Positions 34,411-42,917 of a stretch of 64,000 bases of DNA are shown here, in pieces; the stretch's first letter is position 1, and each line of letters begins with the position of its first letter. The translations under genes were made by a program, and so were the position numbers. This stretch comes from Candidatus Angelobacter sp. (GTDB lineage Bacteria; Acidobacteriota; Terriglobia; Terriglobales; Acidobacteriaceae), in the NCBI GenBank assembly GCA_025462835.1, contig JAOAPH010000039.1, positions 1 to 64,000 of the forward strand. The letters are read 5' to 3'. The notes beneath the pieces were generated by a model, which saw only the letters and a list, made by a program, of their open reading frames with translations, made no database searches and was not told where the DNA came from.

Positions 34411-35124
34411 CTACTCCGCATCGTGAAAGATCACTCCCAGCGTGTAACGCCGTCCACCGCGGATTTTGCTGACTCCATGTTTGATGTTGGCGCGATAGTA
34501 TCCGCGAGAGCCTTTCATAGGGCGATACCGAGTAGTGAATATCACCGCTTGTCCCTGTCGAGGCGCGATCACGTGCGCCTTCGATTGCGCCCGTGGGACC
34601 TGCTCCACCAGGACGAATTCGCCGCCGTCAAAATCTTTCCCGGGCTCGCTTAGGAAAAACGTCATTTGAAACGGGAACGCCATCTCGCCATAGAGGTCCT
34701 GATGAAGACAGTTGTAACCACCGGCCTCGTAGTGCAGCAGTAGAGGCGTTGGCCGGGACTGTCCGCGCTTATGGCACTCCTTCAGATAGGCCGATAGGGA
34801 ATTCGGATACGCGTCCGCAATCCCCAAAGCCTTATTCCACTCACTCGCGACTGGCGCCAGATGCGGATAACTGCACTCGCGCAATTCCTGGACGATCTCC
34901 GGAAGTGCATAGTTGAAATATTTGTAGTCGCCAAGTCCGAACCGGTATCGCGCCATGACGATGTGGCTGCGAAAGAGGGCATCATCGGAATATGAAGTGA
35001 TCAGTTTGGAACATTCGTCAGGGCTGAGGATTGGAGGCGTGAGCGCGTAACCATCCTCCCACAGGGAGCGCGACAGCCCGCTCCAATCCAATCCTTCGAT
35101 TCTCTTCGCGATGCTCGATTGCAT
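34411..35124 (-). CDS. 2-oxoglutarate/Fe(II)-dependent oxygenase-like protein
   Basis: The 237-aa protein shows LHYEAGGYNCLHQDLYGEMAFPFQMTFFLS with an HQD (HxD) iron-binding pair and a distal H in IKHGVSKIRGGRRYTLGVIFHD, with the Arg that binds 2-oxoglutarate. This is the 2OG-Fe(II) oxygenase (DUF2086-type, PF09859-like) class; the substrate is unknown. ATG 35124 is used; the preceding TTG is also possible. The stop codon abuts the toxin gene's end (convergent). Confidence 0.85.
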   Translation of the reverse strand: MQSSIAKRIEGLDWSGLSRSLWEDGYALTPPILSPDECSKLITSYSDDALFRSHIVMARYRFGLGDYKYFNYALPEIVQELRECSYPHLAPVASEWNKALGIADAYPNSLSAYLKECHKRGQSRPTPLLLHYEAGGYNCLHQDLYGEMAFPFQMTFFLSEPGKDFDGGEFVLVEQVPRAQSKAHVIAPRQGQAVIFTTRYRPMKGSRGYYRANIKHGVSKIRGGRRYTLGVIFHDAE

Positions 35125-35226
35125 CAAGCAAGTTTAGCGGCAATGCTGAGAACGGCCTATCCGGAGGTTGCGATTGAAGTTGAGCAGGCACATCTCATCT
35201 CAAAACGGAGCGCGCGAACCCGCGAA

Positions 35227-35337
35227 CTAGTATTTGGGTATGAACGACAGAATCACCATGAATACACCCACTGCGGACAGCAATCCCGCGATGATCCATA
35301 ACAGTGCGCCCGGATGTTCAACATGTGTGTAAGGCAT
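35227..35337 (-). CDS. Membrane microprotein A (paralogous pair)
   Basis: A 36-aa protein starting at ATG 35337 with an excellent GGAGG Shine-Dalgarno 4 nt away. After a short polar start (MPYTHVEHPG) it has one hydrophobic helix (ALLWIIAGLLSAVGVFMVIL) and ends with IPKY. It is paralogous to the next microprotein: both have H-x-E-x-P/A-(L/M)LWII-x-G-x-L and end in P(K/R)Y. Too short for automatic gene finding; family function unknown, likely a single-pass membrane peptide. Confidence 0.75.
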   Translation of the reverse strand: MPYTHVEHPGALLWIIAGLLSAVGVFMVILSFIPKY

Positions 35338-35407
35338 AGGGCCTCCTTCTACATGTTGTTGGATGCTCTCGACAGAGAAGGAGTAAAAGCAGAACAGATA
35401 TAGGTGG

Positions 35408-35445
35408 CAAAAAAGAAAGCCCACTCTGCATTGCAGAATGGGCCA
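35408..35445 (-). terminator. Terminator between the two microprotein genes
   Basis: On the minus strand GCCCATTCTGC/GCAGAGTGGGC forms an 11-bp stem with an AAT loop and is followed by TTTCTTTTTTG. It terminates transcription of the upstream microprotein gene; the plus strand also shows a short A-tract, so it may act in both directions. Confidence 0.85.
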
Positions 35446-35467
35446 AAAACTTGTATTCGTGCGCGCC

Positions 35468-35590
35468 TTAGTAGCGCGGCACCAGCCGTTCGATGCCGAT
35501 CATGCAGGCAGCCATGAAAAGGCATCCGATGATGATCCACAGCATGGCGATCGGTTCTTTATGGCTTACAGTCTCAATCTTTGAGCGCAT
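35468..35590 (-). CDS. Membrane microprotein B (paralogous pair)
   Basis: A 40-aa protein from ATG 35590 with TTGGAGAG 4-6 nt upstream: MRSKIETVSHKEPIAMLWII then a hydrophobic helix (IGCLFMAACMIGI) and the end ERLVPRY. Start, stop and ribosome site are all clear although it is below the size usually searched. It resembles microprotein A in residue pattern. Single-pass membrane peptide, function unknown. Confidence 0.75.
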   Translation of the reverse strand: MRSKIETVSHKEPIAMLWIIIGCLFMAACMIGIERLVPRY

Positions 35591-35750
35591 TTAACTCTCC
35601 AAGGATAATGTCTGGAATGCATCCAGTATAGCTGAATTCATTGGCTTTGGGCAGTCTTACTGCCTGTTGTCACCTCAGTCAAGGTGTATCCTTATCACAG
35701 TTGAATTGTGATCCTGACTCGCTCAGGACGCGGTTCCCCGCAACTGCGAG

Positions 35751-38279
35751 GTGCGCGTGCCTATCCCCAAGAGGTTTGTCGCAGCGGCATTCGTTGTGTT
35801 TCTTTCCCATTTTGTAGTGTTGGGAATAGTGGGAACGCGCTGGCCGGGGCCTCTTCTTTCAAATCTCATAGAACTGACTGCAAGCATTCTTGCCGCAGCT
35901 GCGTGTGTCTATGTCTTTCTTCGTTCTGGAGAGTTTGCCCGCCGCTTCTGGGCGCTGTTCTCGCTCTACTTCGTCATGCGGAGCGTCGCAGAGCTAGGAT
36001 TCATAGTTGAGACATACATGCTGCATGGGAGATTGGCTCCCGTTACCGCCGCTGATCTCCTGTTTTTTCTGGCGGGAGCGCCGGCCGCTATGGCTCTGTT
36101 TCTTGAGTCTGGCCCACGTTCAAAACTAAGGGACTTGCAATGGTGGCTCGACTGCCTGCAGGTGACCCTCGTGGTTGGCGCTGGGTACTTCTATTTCATA
36201 TATCCAGCGTACGTGCCCTCCATCCCATTTGGCGCCGATCTGGCACGGCAAAGAGTCGAGAACGGCTTTGTTGTCCGCTACATGTTTCTCACTTCCGGAT
36301 TTCTCTTGCGCGCCTACTTTGCTTCAGATTCGGTTCAACGCAGGTTGTATTCCATTGGCAGCTTTTATTTTGTCGTCTGTTCAGCACTTCTGGCAATCGC
36401 AGATTATGAACTGTGGGGCGACCGCATCGCTCCCGGAACATGGACTGACCTTACCTGGTCATTCCCGGCATTGGCACTGGTGATCTTGGCGGCTACGTGG
36501 CGAGAGGGCCCAGAAGAAGAGCGGACGGAGAGTGGCTCCCAGGTTCGTTATCAAGAGCTCTTTCGCTTCTTTGGACCCTCGATCCCGGTCTTCTTGATCG
36601 TGCTTATGTCTATTCACATGCCCGGCAAGCGTGGCTGGATCGTGACCAGCGCTCTCATAACCTCTTTTCTGATTTTTGCTGTTCGCCTTGGCGTCACCCA
36701 ATACGCTCAGCGACTGAGTGAGCGGGCCCTGCGTAATTCTGTGTCTTTATTGGAGGCGACGCTCGCATCCACCGCGGACGGGATCCTGGTGGTAGATCGA
36801 AAGGGAAAGATCGTCAGCTTCAACCAACGTTACGTTGAGTTGTGGCAAATACCGGAATCACTGGTGGAGTCGAGAGACGACGCCAAGATACTGAACTTTG
36901 TGATGAATCAACTGATCGACCCGCAAGCATTCCTGGCCCGCGTCAACGAACTCTATTCACGGCCGTACGAAGAAGATTATCAGGTGCTTCAGTTCAAAGA
37001 CCGGCGCGTATTCGAACGATATTCCAAGCCGCAGAATGTCGACGGCAAGGCCGTGGGAAGGGTGTGGAGTTTCCGTGACATCTCACAGCGCTGGTTCCTT
37101 GAAACGCAACTGCGACACTCGCAGAAGATGGAGGCGGTGGGTCGGCTCGCTGGCGGGATTGCCCATGATTTTAATAATGTGCTCACGATCATGACAGGGT
37201 ACCTGCAACTTTCTCTGAACAGAAACCATTTGGAGCCGGGCATTGCGAGCGACTTGAGCGAAGTGCAGAAGGCCGTCGATCACGCTTCGTCCCTGACCAA
37301 ACAACTTCTGGCTTTCAGCCGCCAACCAGTGATCCGGCCGCAGGTGTTCGATCTGAATGAGGGCATCACTGGCCTGTTGCAGATATTGGGGCGGGTGATC
37401 TCCGAGGACATCGAACTCACCACTTCACTTGAACCGGGACTTGCACCCGTACTGATCGATAAGACGCAACTGGAACAGGTCATCATGAATCTTGTAGTCA
37501 ACGCGCGAGATGCAATGCCCAAAGGAGGCAAGCTGCGCTTTGAGACTTACAGAACGCGCTTGGACTCGGATTATCGCCAGACTCACCCGAACGCGCTCGT
37601 TGGTGATTTTTCGGTCTTGAGCATCCGGGACACTGGCAGTGGCATTGCTCCCGAAACCATGGCGTACATCTTCGAGCCGTTCTTTACAACCAAAGATCCC
37701 GGGAAAGGTACCGGGCTTGGCCTCTCCACTGTGTACGGGATCGTGAAGCAAGCCGGGGGATTCATTGAGATCAGCAGCGAGGTGGATCAGGGCACAAAAG
37801 TCTGTGTTTACTTTCCACAAGCCGAAAGAACAGTACTGCCGTTCAAAACTAAGCAGTCTGAGATTGAAGACATGAGTGGGAACGAAACAATTTTGATCGT
37901 GGAAGACAACAAGGAGCTACGACAGCTCACAGGCAAGATATTGAGATCGAATGGATACACCGTGCTCGAAGCCAATGCCGGAGGCGAGGCGGAGACCATT
38001 TGCCGCGATTACCCAAAAGCGATCGATCTAGTCTTGAGCGATGTCGTCATGCCCGGACTTAGGGGACCGGAAGTGCTGAAGCGACTCTTGGTGATCCGTC
38101 CAAATCTGCGGACCATTTTTATGTCGGGATTCACTGACGACGAGACTGCGGCTGACTCAATCTTTCTTGACCGGGTCGAATTCATGCAAAAGCCATTTGG
38201 CCCGGCAGCATTGCTGGCTAAAGTTCGCGCTGTGCTGAATTCTGCCGCCGGAGGCGATTCGAAGAAGATACCGGCCTAA
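35751..38279 (+). CDS. Hybrid sensor histidine kinase (7TM-like, PAS, HisKA, HATPase, receiver)
   Basis: The 842-aa protein has about eight hydrophobic helices in residues 1-330, a PAS domain (about 340-450; STADGILVVDRKGKIVSFNQRY), a HisKA with phospho-acceptor H472 in GGIAHDFNNVLTIM, a HATPase with NLVVNARDAM (N-box), DTGSGI and GTGLGLSTVYG, and a C-terminal receiver with D764 (LSDVVMPG) and K814 (MQKPF). It is a membrane sensor kinase with its own receiver, signalling through phosphotransfer; the stimulus is unknown. GTG 35751 is the likely start. It could pass phosphate to other receivers such as the atypical protein at 3675. Confidence 0.93.
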   Translation: MRVPIPKRFVAAAFVVFLSHFVVLGIVGTRWPGPLLSNLIELTASILAAAACVYVFLRSGEFARRFWALFSLYFVMRSVAELGFIVETYMLHGRLAPVTAADLLFFLAGAPAAMALFLESGPRSKLRDLQWWLDCLQVTLVVGAGYFYFIYPAYVPSIPFGADLARQRVENGFVVRYMFLTSGFLLRAYFASDSVQRRLYSIGSFYFVVCSALLAIADYELWGDRIAPGTWTDLTWSFPALALVILAATWREGPEEERTESGSQVRYQELFRFFGPSIPVFLIVLMSIHMPGKRGWIVTSALITSFLIFAVRLGVTQYAQRLSERALRNSVSLLEATLASTADGILVVDRKGKIVSFNQRYVELWQIPESLVESRDDAKILNFVMNQLIDPQAFLARVNELYSRPYEEDYQVLQFKDRRVFERYSKPQNVDGKAVGRVWSFRDISQRWFLETQLRHSQKMEAVGRLAGGIAHDFNNVLTIMTGYLQLSLNRNHLEPGIASDLSEVQKAVDHASSLTKQLLAFSRQPVIRPQVFDLNEGITGLLQILGRVISEDIELTTSLEPGLAPVLIDKTQLEQVIMNLVVNARDAMPKGGKLRFETYRTRLDSDYRQTHPNALVGDFSVLSIRDTGSGIAPETMAYIFEPFFTTKDPGKGTGLGLSTVYGIVKQAGGFIEISSEVDQGTKVCVYFPQAERTVLPFKTKQSEIEDMSGNETILIVEDNKELRQLTGKILRSNGYTVLEANAGGEAETICRDYPKAIDLVLSDVVMPGLRGPEVLKRLLVIRPNLRTIFMSGFTDDETAADSIFLDRVEFMQKPFGPAALLAKVRAVLNSAAGGDSKKIPA

Positions 38280-38288
38280 CAGTCTCCT

Positions 38289-39674
38289 CTAAGCTCCGCC
38301 TACCGTTAGTCCGTCGATACGCAACGTGGGCGCGGCTACCGAAGAGCGAAACTCAAGGTCCGTTCCAATCTCCGAGATGTTCATAAACATCTCTTTAAGA
38401 TTTCCGGCAACGGTGATCTCTTCCACCGGGTAGGTAAGCTCGCCATTCTCGATCCACAGGCCGCTGGCGCCGCGGGAAAAGTCGCCGGTGACCAGGTTCA
38501 CTCCGAAGCCGAGGAACTCGGTGACATAAAGACCTTGCTTCACGTCGGCGATGATCTGCTGAGGAGTCTTTGTCCCCGGTTGCAGGAAGAAATTTCCCGC
38601 GCCGATGCCCGGGGTTCCAGCTAATCCCCGCGAAGCATTGCCGGTAGTTTGCATGCCCAACTTCTTCGCGGTGTATGTGTTCAGAAGAAATGACTTCAAC
38701 ACTCCACGATCGATCACCACGGTGCGCCGTGTCGGCACGCCTTCTGAATCAAATGGAGAGCTGCCGAATCCTCCGCGCATTGTGCCGTCGTCGACGATGG
38801 TGACGTTTTCTCCAGCGATGCGCTCGCCCAGCTTGCCGGCGAAGAATGACGCCCCGCGATAGATCGAATCCCCGTTCGCCCCTTCAAATACGTGCTCCAC
38901 GATCGACCGCGATACCTGAGGATCGAAGATCACGGGAACACGGGTGGTTGAAATCTTCCGCGCGCCAAGACGCCGCACCGTTCGCCTCGCCGCTTCCGCG
39001 CCAACGCTCTCCGGTGATTCCAATTCCTTCAGCGTCCGCGATGACGAATACCAGTAGTCGCGTTGCATACCGCCGTTTGCATCCAGTGCAATGGGCACCG
39101 CACTTACAGAGCAGTAAGACCGCTGATACTCACCGACGAAACCCAGCGAATTGGCCAGCACTTTTCTTCCCGTAGCCGCATCGAAAGAGCCGCCGTCGGA
39201 ATTCTGTATACGCGCATCGGCATTCATCGCCGCAGTCTCCGCGCGGCGCGCATAATCGATGCGCTCTGCCGCCGGAAGCGAGTAGACATCTTCGTAATAG
39301 AGGTCGAGATCTCCGGGAATGGAGCCCAGTTGCGACGCTTCTGGTAATCCGCCGAACGGATCTTCTGACGTCACGCGCGCTAACTGAATCGCGCCGGAAA
39401 CCAGGTGGTCAATGCCTTCACGCGAGAAGTCGCTGGTGTAAGTATTGGCGGCACGCTGGCCGATGAACACTCGCAACCCTAACGCCCGCGAGCCGGATTC
39501 CTTCAGCGTCTCCACTTGTCCGAGACGGACGACGGTGGAGAATTCGCTGCCATCCCGTGCGACGGCCTCCGCAGCCGTGGCCCCGGACGACATGGCGCGT
39601 TTTACCACTTCGGTTGCGATCTCGCGAAGGTCGGTACTCGATTGGGTCGTGTGTTCAGCAGTTTCCGATTTCAA
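38289..39674 (-). CDS. pmbA: Metalloprotease-family protein PmbA/TldE
   Basis: The 461-aa protein has the TldD/PmbA fold without the HExxxH motif, as expected for the E subunit: GSRALGLRVFIGQRAANTYT, PVIFDPQVSRSIVEHVFEGANGDSIYRGASFF, VPTRRTVVIDRGVLKSFLLNTYTAKKLG, LPTTGNA-type TTGNASRG. PmbA/TldE partners TldD in proteolysis of peptides such as microcin B17 precursors and CcdA. It is the last gene of the operon tldD-zinc protein-ppa-pmbA. Confidence 0.92.
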   Translation of the reverse strand: MKSETAEHTTQSSTDLREIATEVVKRAMSSGATAAEAVARDGSEFSTVVRLGQVETLKESGSRALGLRVFIGQRAANTYTSDFSREGIDHLVSGAIQLARVTSEDPFGGLPEASQLGSIPGDLDLYYEDVYSLPAAERIDYARRAETAAMNADARIQNSDGGSFDAATGRKVLANSLGFVGEYQRSYCSVSAVPIALDANGGMQRDYWYSSSRTLKELESPESVGAEAARRTVRRLGARKISTTRVPVIFDPQVSRSIVEHVFEGANGDSIYRGASFFAGKLGERIAGENVTIVDDGTMRGGFGSSPFDSEGVPTRRTVVIDRGVLKSFLLNTYTAKKLGMQTTGNASRGLAGTPGIGAGNFFLQPGTKTPQQIIADVKQGLYVTEFLGFGVNLVTGDFSRGASGLWIENGELTYPVEEITVAGNLKEMFMNISEIGTDLEFRSSVAAPTLRIDGLTVGGA

Positions 39675-39703
39675 TGTTTAAATCCTGTTCTTTTGTTCGG
39701 CGC

Positions 39704-40246
39704 TCAGGCCTTTTGTGCTTTCGCGGCAGCTTCGTTGTATCGGGCATGACTCTCCATGATGACTTCGTGTGCCGTGCGATAGTCATGCCATCCCTTCATG
39801 ATCGCCCGCTTGCCTTCCAAGTCTTTATACGTGCCGAAGAAGTGGCTGATCTCCAGCAGCATGTGGGAATAGATCTCATCGTAGTTATTCACGTCTTTGT
39901 ATCGCGGGTCGTTATGGATCACGGCGAGGACCTTTTCGTCCTTGACGCCCTGGTCGAGCATTTCTAAAAGCCCGATCGGCCGCACGGGCATGAGGCACCC
40001 TGTAAACGTAGGCGCGTCCACCAGCACCAGCACGTCCAGCGGATCGCCATCCTGGCTCAGGGTGCGCGGAATAAAACCGTAGTCGCCGGGATAATGGACG
40101 GGAGAATGCAGCGTGCGATCAAGCCGAAAGATGTCGAGCTTCTTGTCATACTCGTACTTGTTCACGCCGCCCGCGGGTATCTCAATGACACCGTTCACAA
40201 CGTTGGGCGCATCATCGCCCAAAGGCAATTGCAAATAATTGTTCAT
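39704..40246 (-). CDS. ppa: Inorganic pyrophosphatase (family I)
   Basis: The 180-aa protein has VIEIPAGGVNKYEYDKKLDIFRLDRTLHSPVHYPGDYGFIPRTL and DGDPLDVLVL, the family I signature with its metal-binding aspartates. It hydrolyses PPi from biosynthesis. Length is normal. It sits between pmbA and the small zinc-ribbon protein in one direction. Confidence 0.95.
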   Translation of the reverse strand: MNNYLQLPLGDDAPNVVNGVIEIPAGGVNKYEYDKKLDIFRLDRTLHSPVHYPGDYGFIPRTLSQDGDPLDVLVLVDAPTFTGCLMPVRPIGLLEMLDQGVKDEKVLAVIHNDPRYKDVNNYDEIYSHMLLEISHFFGTYKDLEGKRAIMKGWHDYRTAHEVIMESHARYNEAAAKAQKA

Positions 40247-40278
40247 CTCTTCTTTCGTCAGCAGAGAAAACGGATTCG

Positions 40279-40584
40279 TTAGAGCGGCTTTAAGGAAAGC
40301 CTCGGTAGCCGCCCGTCCTTGGAAAGCAAGAAGTAAATTCCTGCGGGACAGTACTCAGAATCCTGGCGGGACTTGTGTACCACGTGAGGCGAAGCGCTTT
40401 CCGGAAGAAGTTTGCTTTGCAACTTCAACGCGCCATGACAATGCTTGCAGCGGAATTTTGCGTCCGCTGAACTGATCGCTTCAGGTACGGGCTTAAGCAT
40501 CCAGCGCCATTCCTTTGAAAATCTGCCTTTTCTAAATAGGCGCTTCACTTCACATTCGTAGATCTTTTCTATATTCGCGCCCAT
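40279..40584 (-). CDS. Small zinc-binding hypothetical protein in the tld/ppa operon
   Basis: The 101-aa protein starts at ATG 40584 after AGGAGATGT, an excellent Shine-Dalgarno. It carries a CKHCHG pair near 46-51 and a PHVVHKSRQDSEYCPAG block near 66-82, so a Cys/His zinc site (CxxC...HxxH...C) is likely. No family name can be given. The location between tldD (16 nt upstream) and ppa (32 nt downstream) points to operon membership. Confidence 0.75.
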   Translation of the reverse strand: MGANIEKIYECEVKRLFRKGRFSKEWRWMLKPVPEAISSADAKFRCKHCHGALKLQSKLLPESASPHVVHKSRQDSEYCPAGIYFLLSKDGRLPRLSLKPL

Positions 40585-40599
40585 ACATCTCCTAAAAAA

Positions 40600-42033
40600 C
40601 TAATTTCTAGCCGTTCCACCAACAGTGATGCTGTCCACTTTGATCGTTGGAATACCAACGCCCACCGGGACTGATTGTCCATCTTTGCCGCACGTGCCCA
40701 CGCCTTCGTCGAGCTTCAAATCATTGCCGACCATCGACACACGCGTCAGCACATCAGGTCCGTTGCCGATCAATGTGGCATTCTTCACCGGCGCAGTGAT
40801 CTTTCCGTCTTCGATCATGTAGGCCTCAGACGTGGAGAAGACGAACTTGCCGTTGGTGATGTCCACCTGCCCGCCGCCGAAGTTCACCGCGTACAGTCCG
40901 CGCTTCACGCTGCGGATGATGTCACCCGGGTCATCCTCGCCCGCCATCATGTATGTGTTGGTCATGCGCGGCATGGGGATGTGCTCGTAACTTTCGCGAC
41001 GTCCATTACCGGTATCCGAAATGCCCATCAGCCGCGACGACAGCTTGTCGCTCAAATACCCCTTGAGGATGCCCTTCTCGATCAGCACGGTGTTCTGCGT
41101 CGGCGAACCCTCGTCGTCGACGTTGATCGACCCGCGGCGCGATGGCAGCGTGCCGTTGTCCACGATGGTGCATTTGTCTGAAGCGACGCGCCGCTCGAGT
41201 AATCCGGAAAATGCGGACGTCTTCTTGCGATTGAAGTCCGCTTCCAGTCCATGCCCGATGGCTTCATGAAGGAGGATTCCCGGCCATCCCGGGCCGAGCA
41301 CGACCTCCATCTCGCCTGCCGGCGCTTCACGCGCATCCAGTTGGATGATCGCTTGCCGCGCCGCTTCATGGGCAAAATACTCAGGCGTTTTTTCAGTTTG
41401 GAAATAGTCGATGCCCACGCGTCCGCCGCCGCCCGATGAGCCGCGCGAGGAATTTTCCTCAGAGGCTTTGGCAATGCAGAAGACGTTCATGCGCGAAAGC
41501 GGCTGAGTGTCAGTCGCTAAGGTCCCATCAGATCCGACAACAAGAATGCGGCGCAACTCGTCCGCATAACCGGCGCGCACTTGCTTGATCCGTGGATCGT
41601 ATGCGCGGGTCGCCTTATCGGCACGCATCACCAGTTCGAGCTTGGCGGCGAGATCGGCATCGGCTCCTGCCGCAGCCACGGGATAAAGGTTCCTCGCACC
41701 CGTCTCTTTGAATCCGGCGACATCCTGTTTTGCAGGCGCACTCGCGATCAGCGCTGCCGTACGCGCGGCATGGATGATGCGGTCGGGCGAGAGATTGTCA
41801 GTGTAGGCGTATCCGGTGCGGTCGCCGGAGATCACGCGAATACCGCATCCAGCGGAGATGCCCTGTGACGCTGATTTCACCAACGATTCATCCACACTGA
41901 TTGAAGTCGAGGTCAAATATTCGAAATAGAGGTCGGCGTAATCGCCACCGGCGGAGAGCGCCTCAGAGAGATAGCGCTCCAGATCAGGTTGCGTGAGCGC
42001 AAAACGATCAAAGAAGAATTGTTTTTGATTCAT
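40600..42033 (-). CDS. tldD: Metalloprotease TldD
   Basis: The 477-aa protein has the catalytic HEAIGHGLEADF (HExxxH) motif and the VDDEGSPTQNTVLIEKGILKGYLSDK block, the TldD signature; N-terminal SVDESLVKSASQGISAGCGIRV fits as well. TldD pairs with TldE/PmbA to cut unfolded peptides. It leads the operon. Start: ATG 42033 is taken; GTG 42057 eight residues upstream is an alternative and has a TAATAA-like box before it. Confidence 0.93.
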   Translation of the reverse strand: MNQKQFFFDRFALTQPDLERYLSEALSAGGDYADLYFEYLTSTSISVDESLVKSASQGISAGCGIRVISGDRTGYAYTDNLSPDRIIHAARTAALIASAPAKQDVAGFKETGARNLYPVAAAGADADLAAKLELVMRADKATRAYDPRIKQVRAGYADELRRILVVGSDGTLATDTQPLSRMNVFCIAKASEENSSRGSSGGGGRVGIDYFQTEKTPEYFAHEAARQAIIQLDAREAPAGEMEVVLGPGWPGILLHEAIGHGLEADFNRKKTSAFSGLLERRVASDKCTIVDNGTLPSRRGSINVDDEGSPTQNTVLIEKGILKGYLSDKLSSRLMGISDTGNGRRESYEHIPMPRMTNTYMMAGEDDPGDIIRSVKRGLYAVNFGGGQVDITNGKFVFSTSEAYMIEDGKITAPVKNATLIGNGPDVLTRVSMVGNDLKLDEGVGTCGKDGQSVPVGVGIPTIKVDSITVGGTARN

Positions 42034-42163
42034 GGGTAAGTCACGGCGGAGAATCACGCCAGGTTATTAGATGCTGTGCTTCGGATTAAGTCTCTGCGAT
42101 TCGTTCCGCAACCTTCATTATCGCAGATTGAGCCGGTTTGCGGGCGTCTCAACCTGCAGGGTT

Positions 42164-42229
42164 TAGAGCCTGCCCTTAGTGAAGCCGAGGGGGAATCCTG
42201 GGCGAGCAACGCGAGCCGAAGGATCTGCT
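42164..42229. repeat. Degenerate R4-type repeat
   Basis: AGAGCCTGCCCTTAGTGAAGCCGAGGGG... resembles the 60-bp unit at 57791 (AGAGCCTGCCCTGAGCGAAGTCGAATGGG). The 302-nt gap 42034-42335 between tldD and the cytochrome gene holds this and no visible gene. Confidence 0.6.
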
Positions 42230-42335
42230 TTTGAATTGAGCCGTTGTGGGGGCGTGAGCTAATCCCCGTAAAATCTTATTCACCCCCAGCATCCAAGCTA
42301 GTTGTTCCTTAATCCAAGTAATAATCGAGGACCTA

Positions 42336-42884
42336 ATGAAGTTTCTTGCTGGAATAGTCTTAGGGCTGATCATAATCCCAATCTGCGGATTGCTGTACTT
42401 TTCGCTGGGCATGGCTCCAGTGGCCACGGCAGCACAGCCTATGCCTTTTGAAAAACGGCTCGCCAATATGGCATTGAATATGCGCGTGGAGAAGGAGATG
42501 CCCAAATCCGAATCCTTCCCCGCAGACGAGAACAATCTCTTGGCTGGAGCTACCATTTATAAACAAGACTGTGCGGTTTGCCACGGTCTTCCCGGCCAAT
42601 CACCCACTCCCATAGCGGCGGGCATGTTTCCTAAGCCTCCGCAACTGTTCAAGGGCAAGGGCGTTACGGACGATCCTCCGGGAGCAACTTATTGGAAAGT
42701 TGCCAACGGAATTCGATTGACGGGAATGCCGGCATTTAAGCAGTCGCTGTCTGACCAAGAGTTGTGGCAGGTAAGCCAACTCCTCGCCCACGCTGACAAG
42801 GTTCCCCCCAGCGTTCATGCCGCTTTGGCTGCGGCAGCCGCCGACACAGCAGCGGCGCCTTCAGCACGGCCCGCAGCACCATAG
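42336..42884 (+). CDS. Membrane-anchored cytochrome c
   Basis: The 182-aa protein has an N-terminal membrane/signal segment (MKFLAGIVLGLIIIPICGLLYF) and a single haem-binding CAVCH at about residue 80 (LLAGATIYKQDCAVCHGLPG), with the axial Met in RLTGMPAFK near 133. The Pro/Ala-rich C-terminus is low complexity. It is an electron carrier on the periplasmic side; partner unknown. CGAGGAC lies a few nt before ATG 42336. It is convergent with the glycosyltransferase at 42918. Confidence 0.88.
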   Translation: MKFLAGIVLGLIIIPICGLLYFSLGMAPVATAAQPMPFEKRLANMALNMRVEKEMPKSESFPADENNLLAGATIYKQDCAVCHGLPGQSPTPIAAGMFPKPPQLFKGKGVTDDPPGATYWKVANGIRLTGMPAFKQSLSDQELWQVSQLLAHADKVPPSVHAALAAAAADTAAAPSARPAAP

Positions 42885-42917
42885 CGAATCGGGACGAAGC
42901 CCGGCAGCAGAGGTCGT

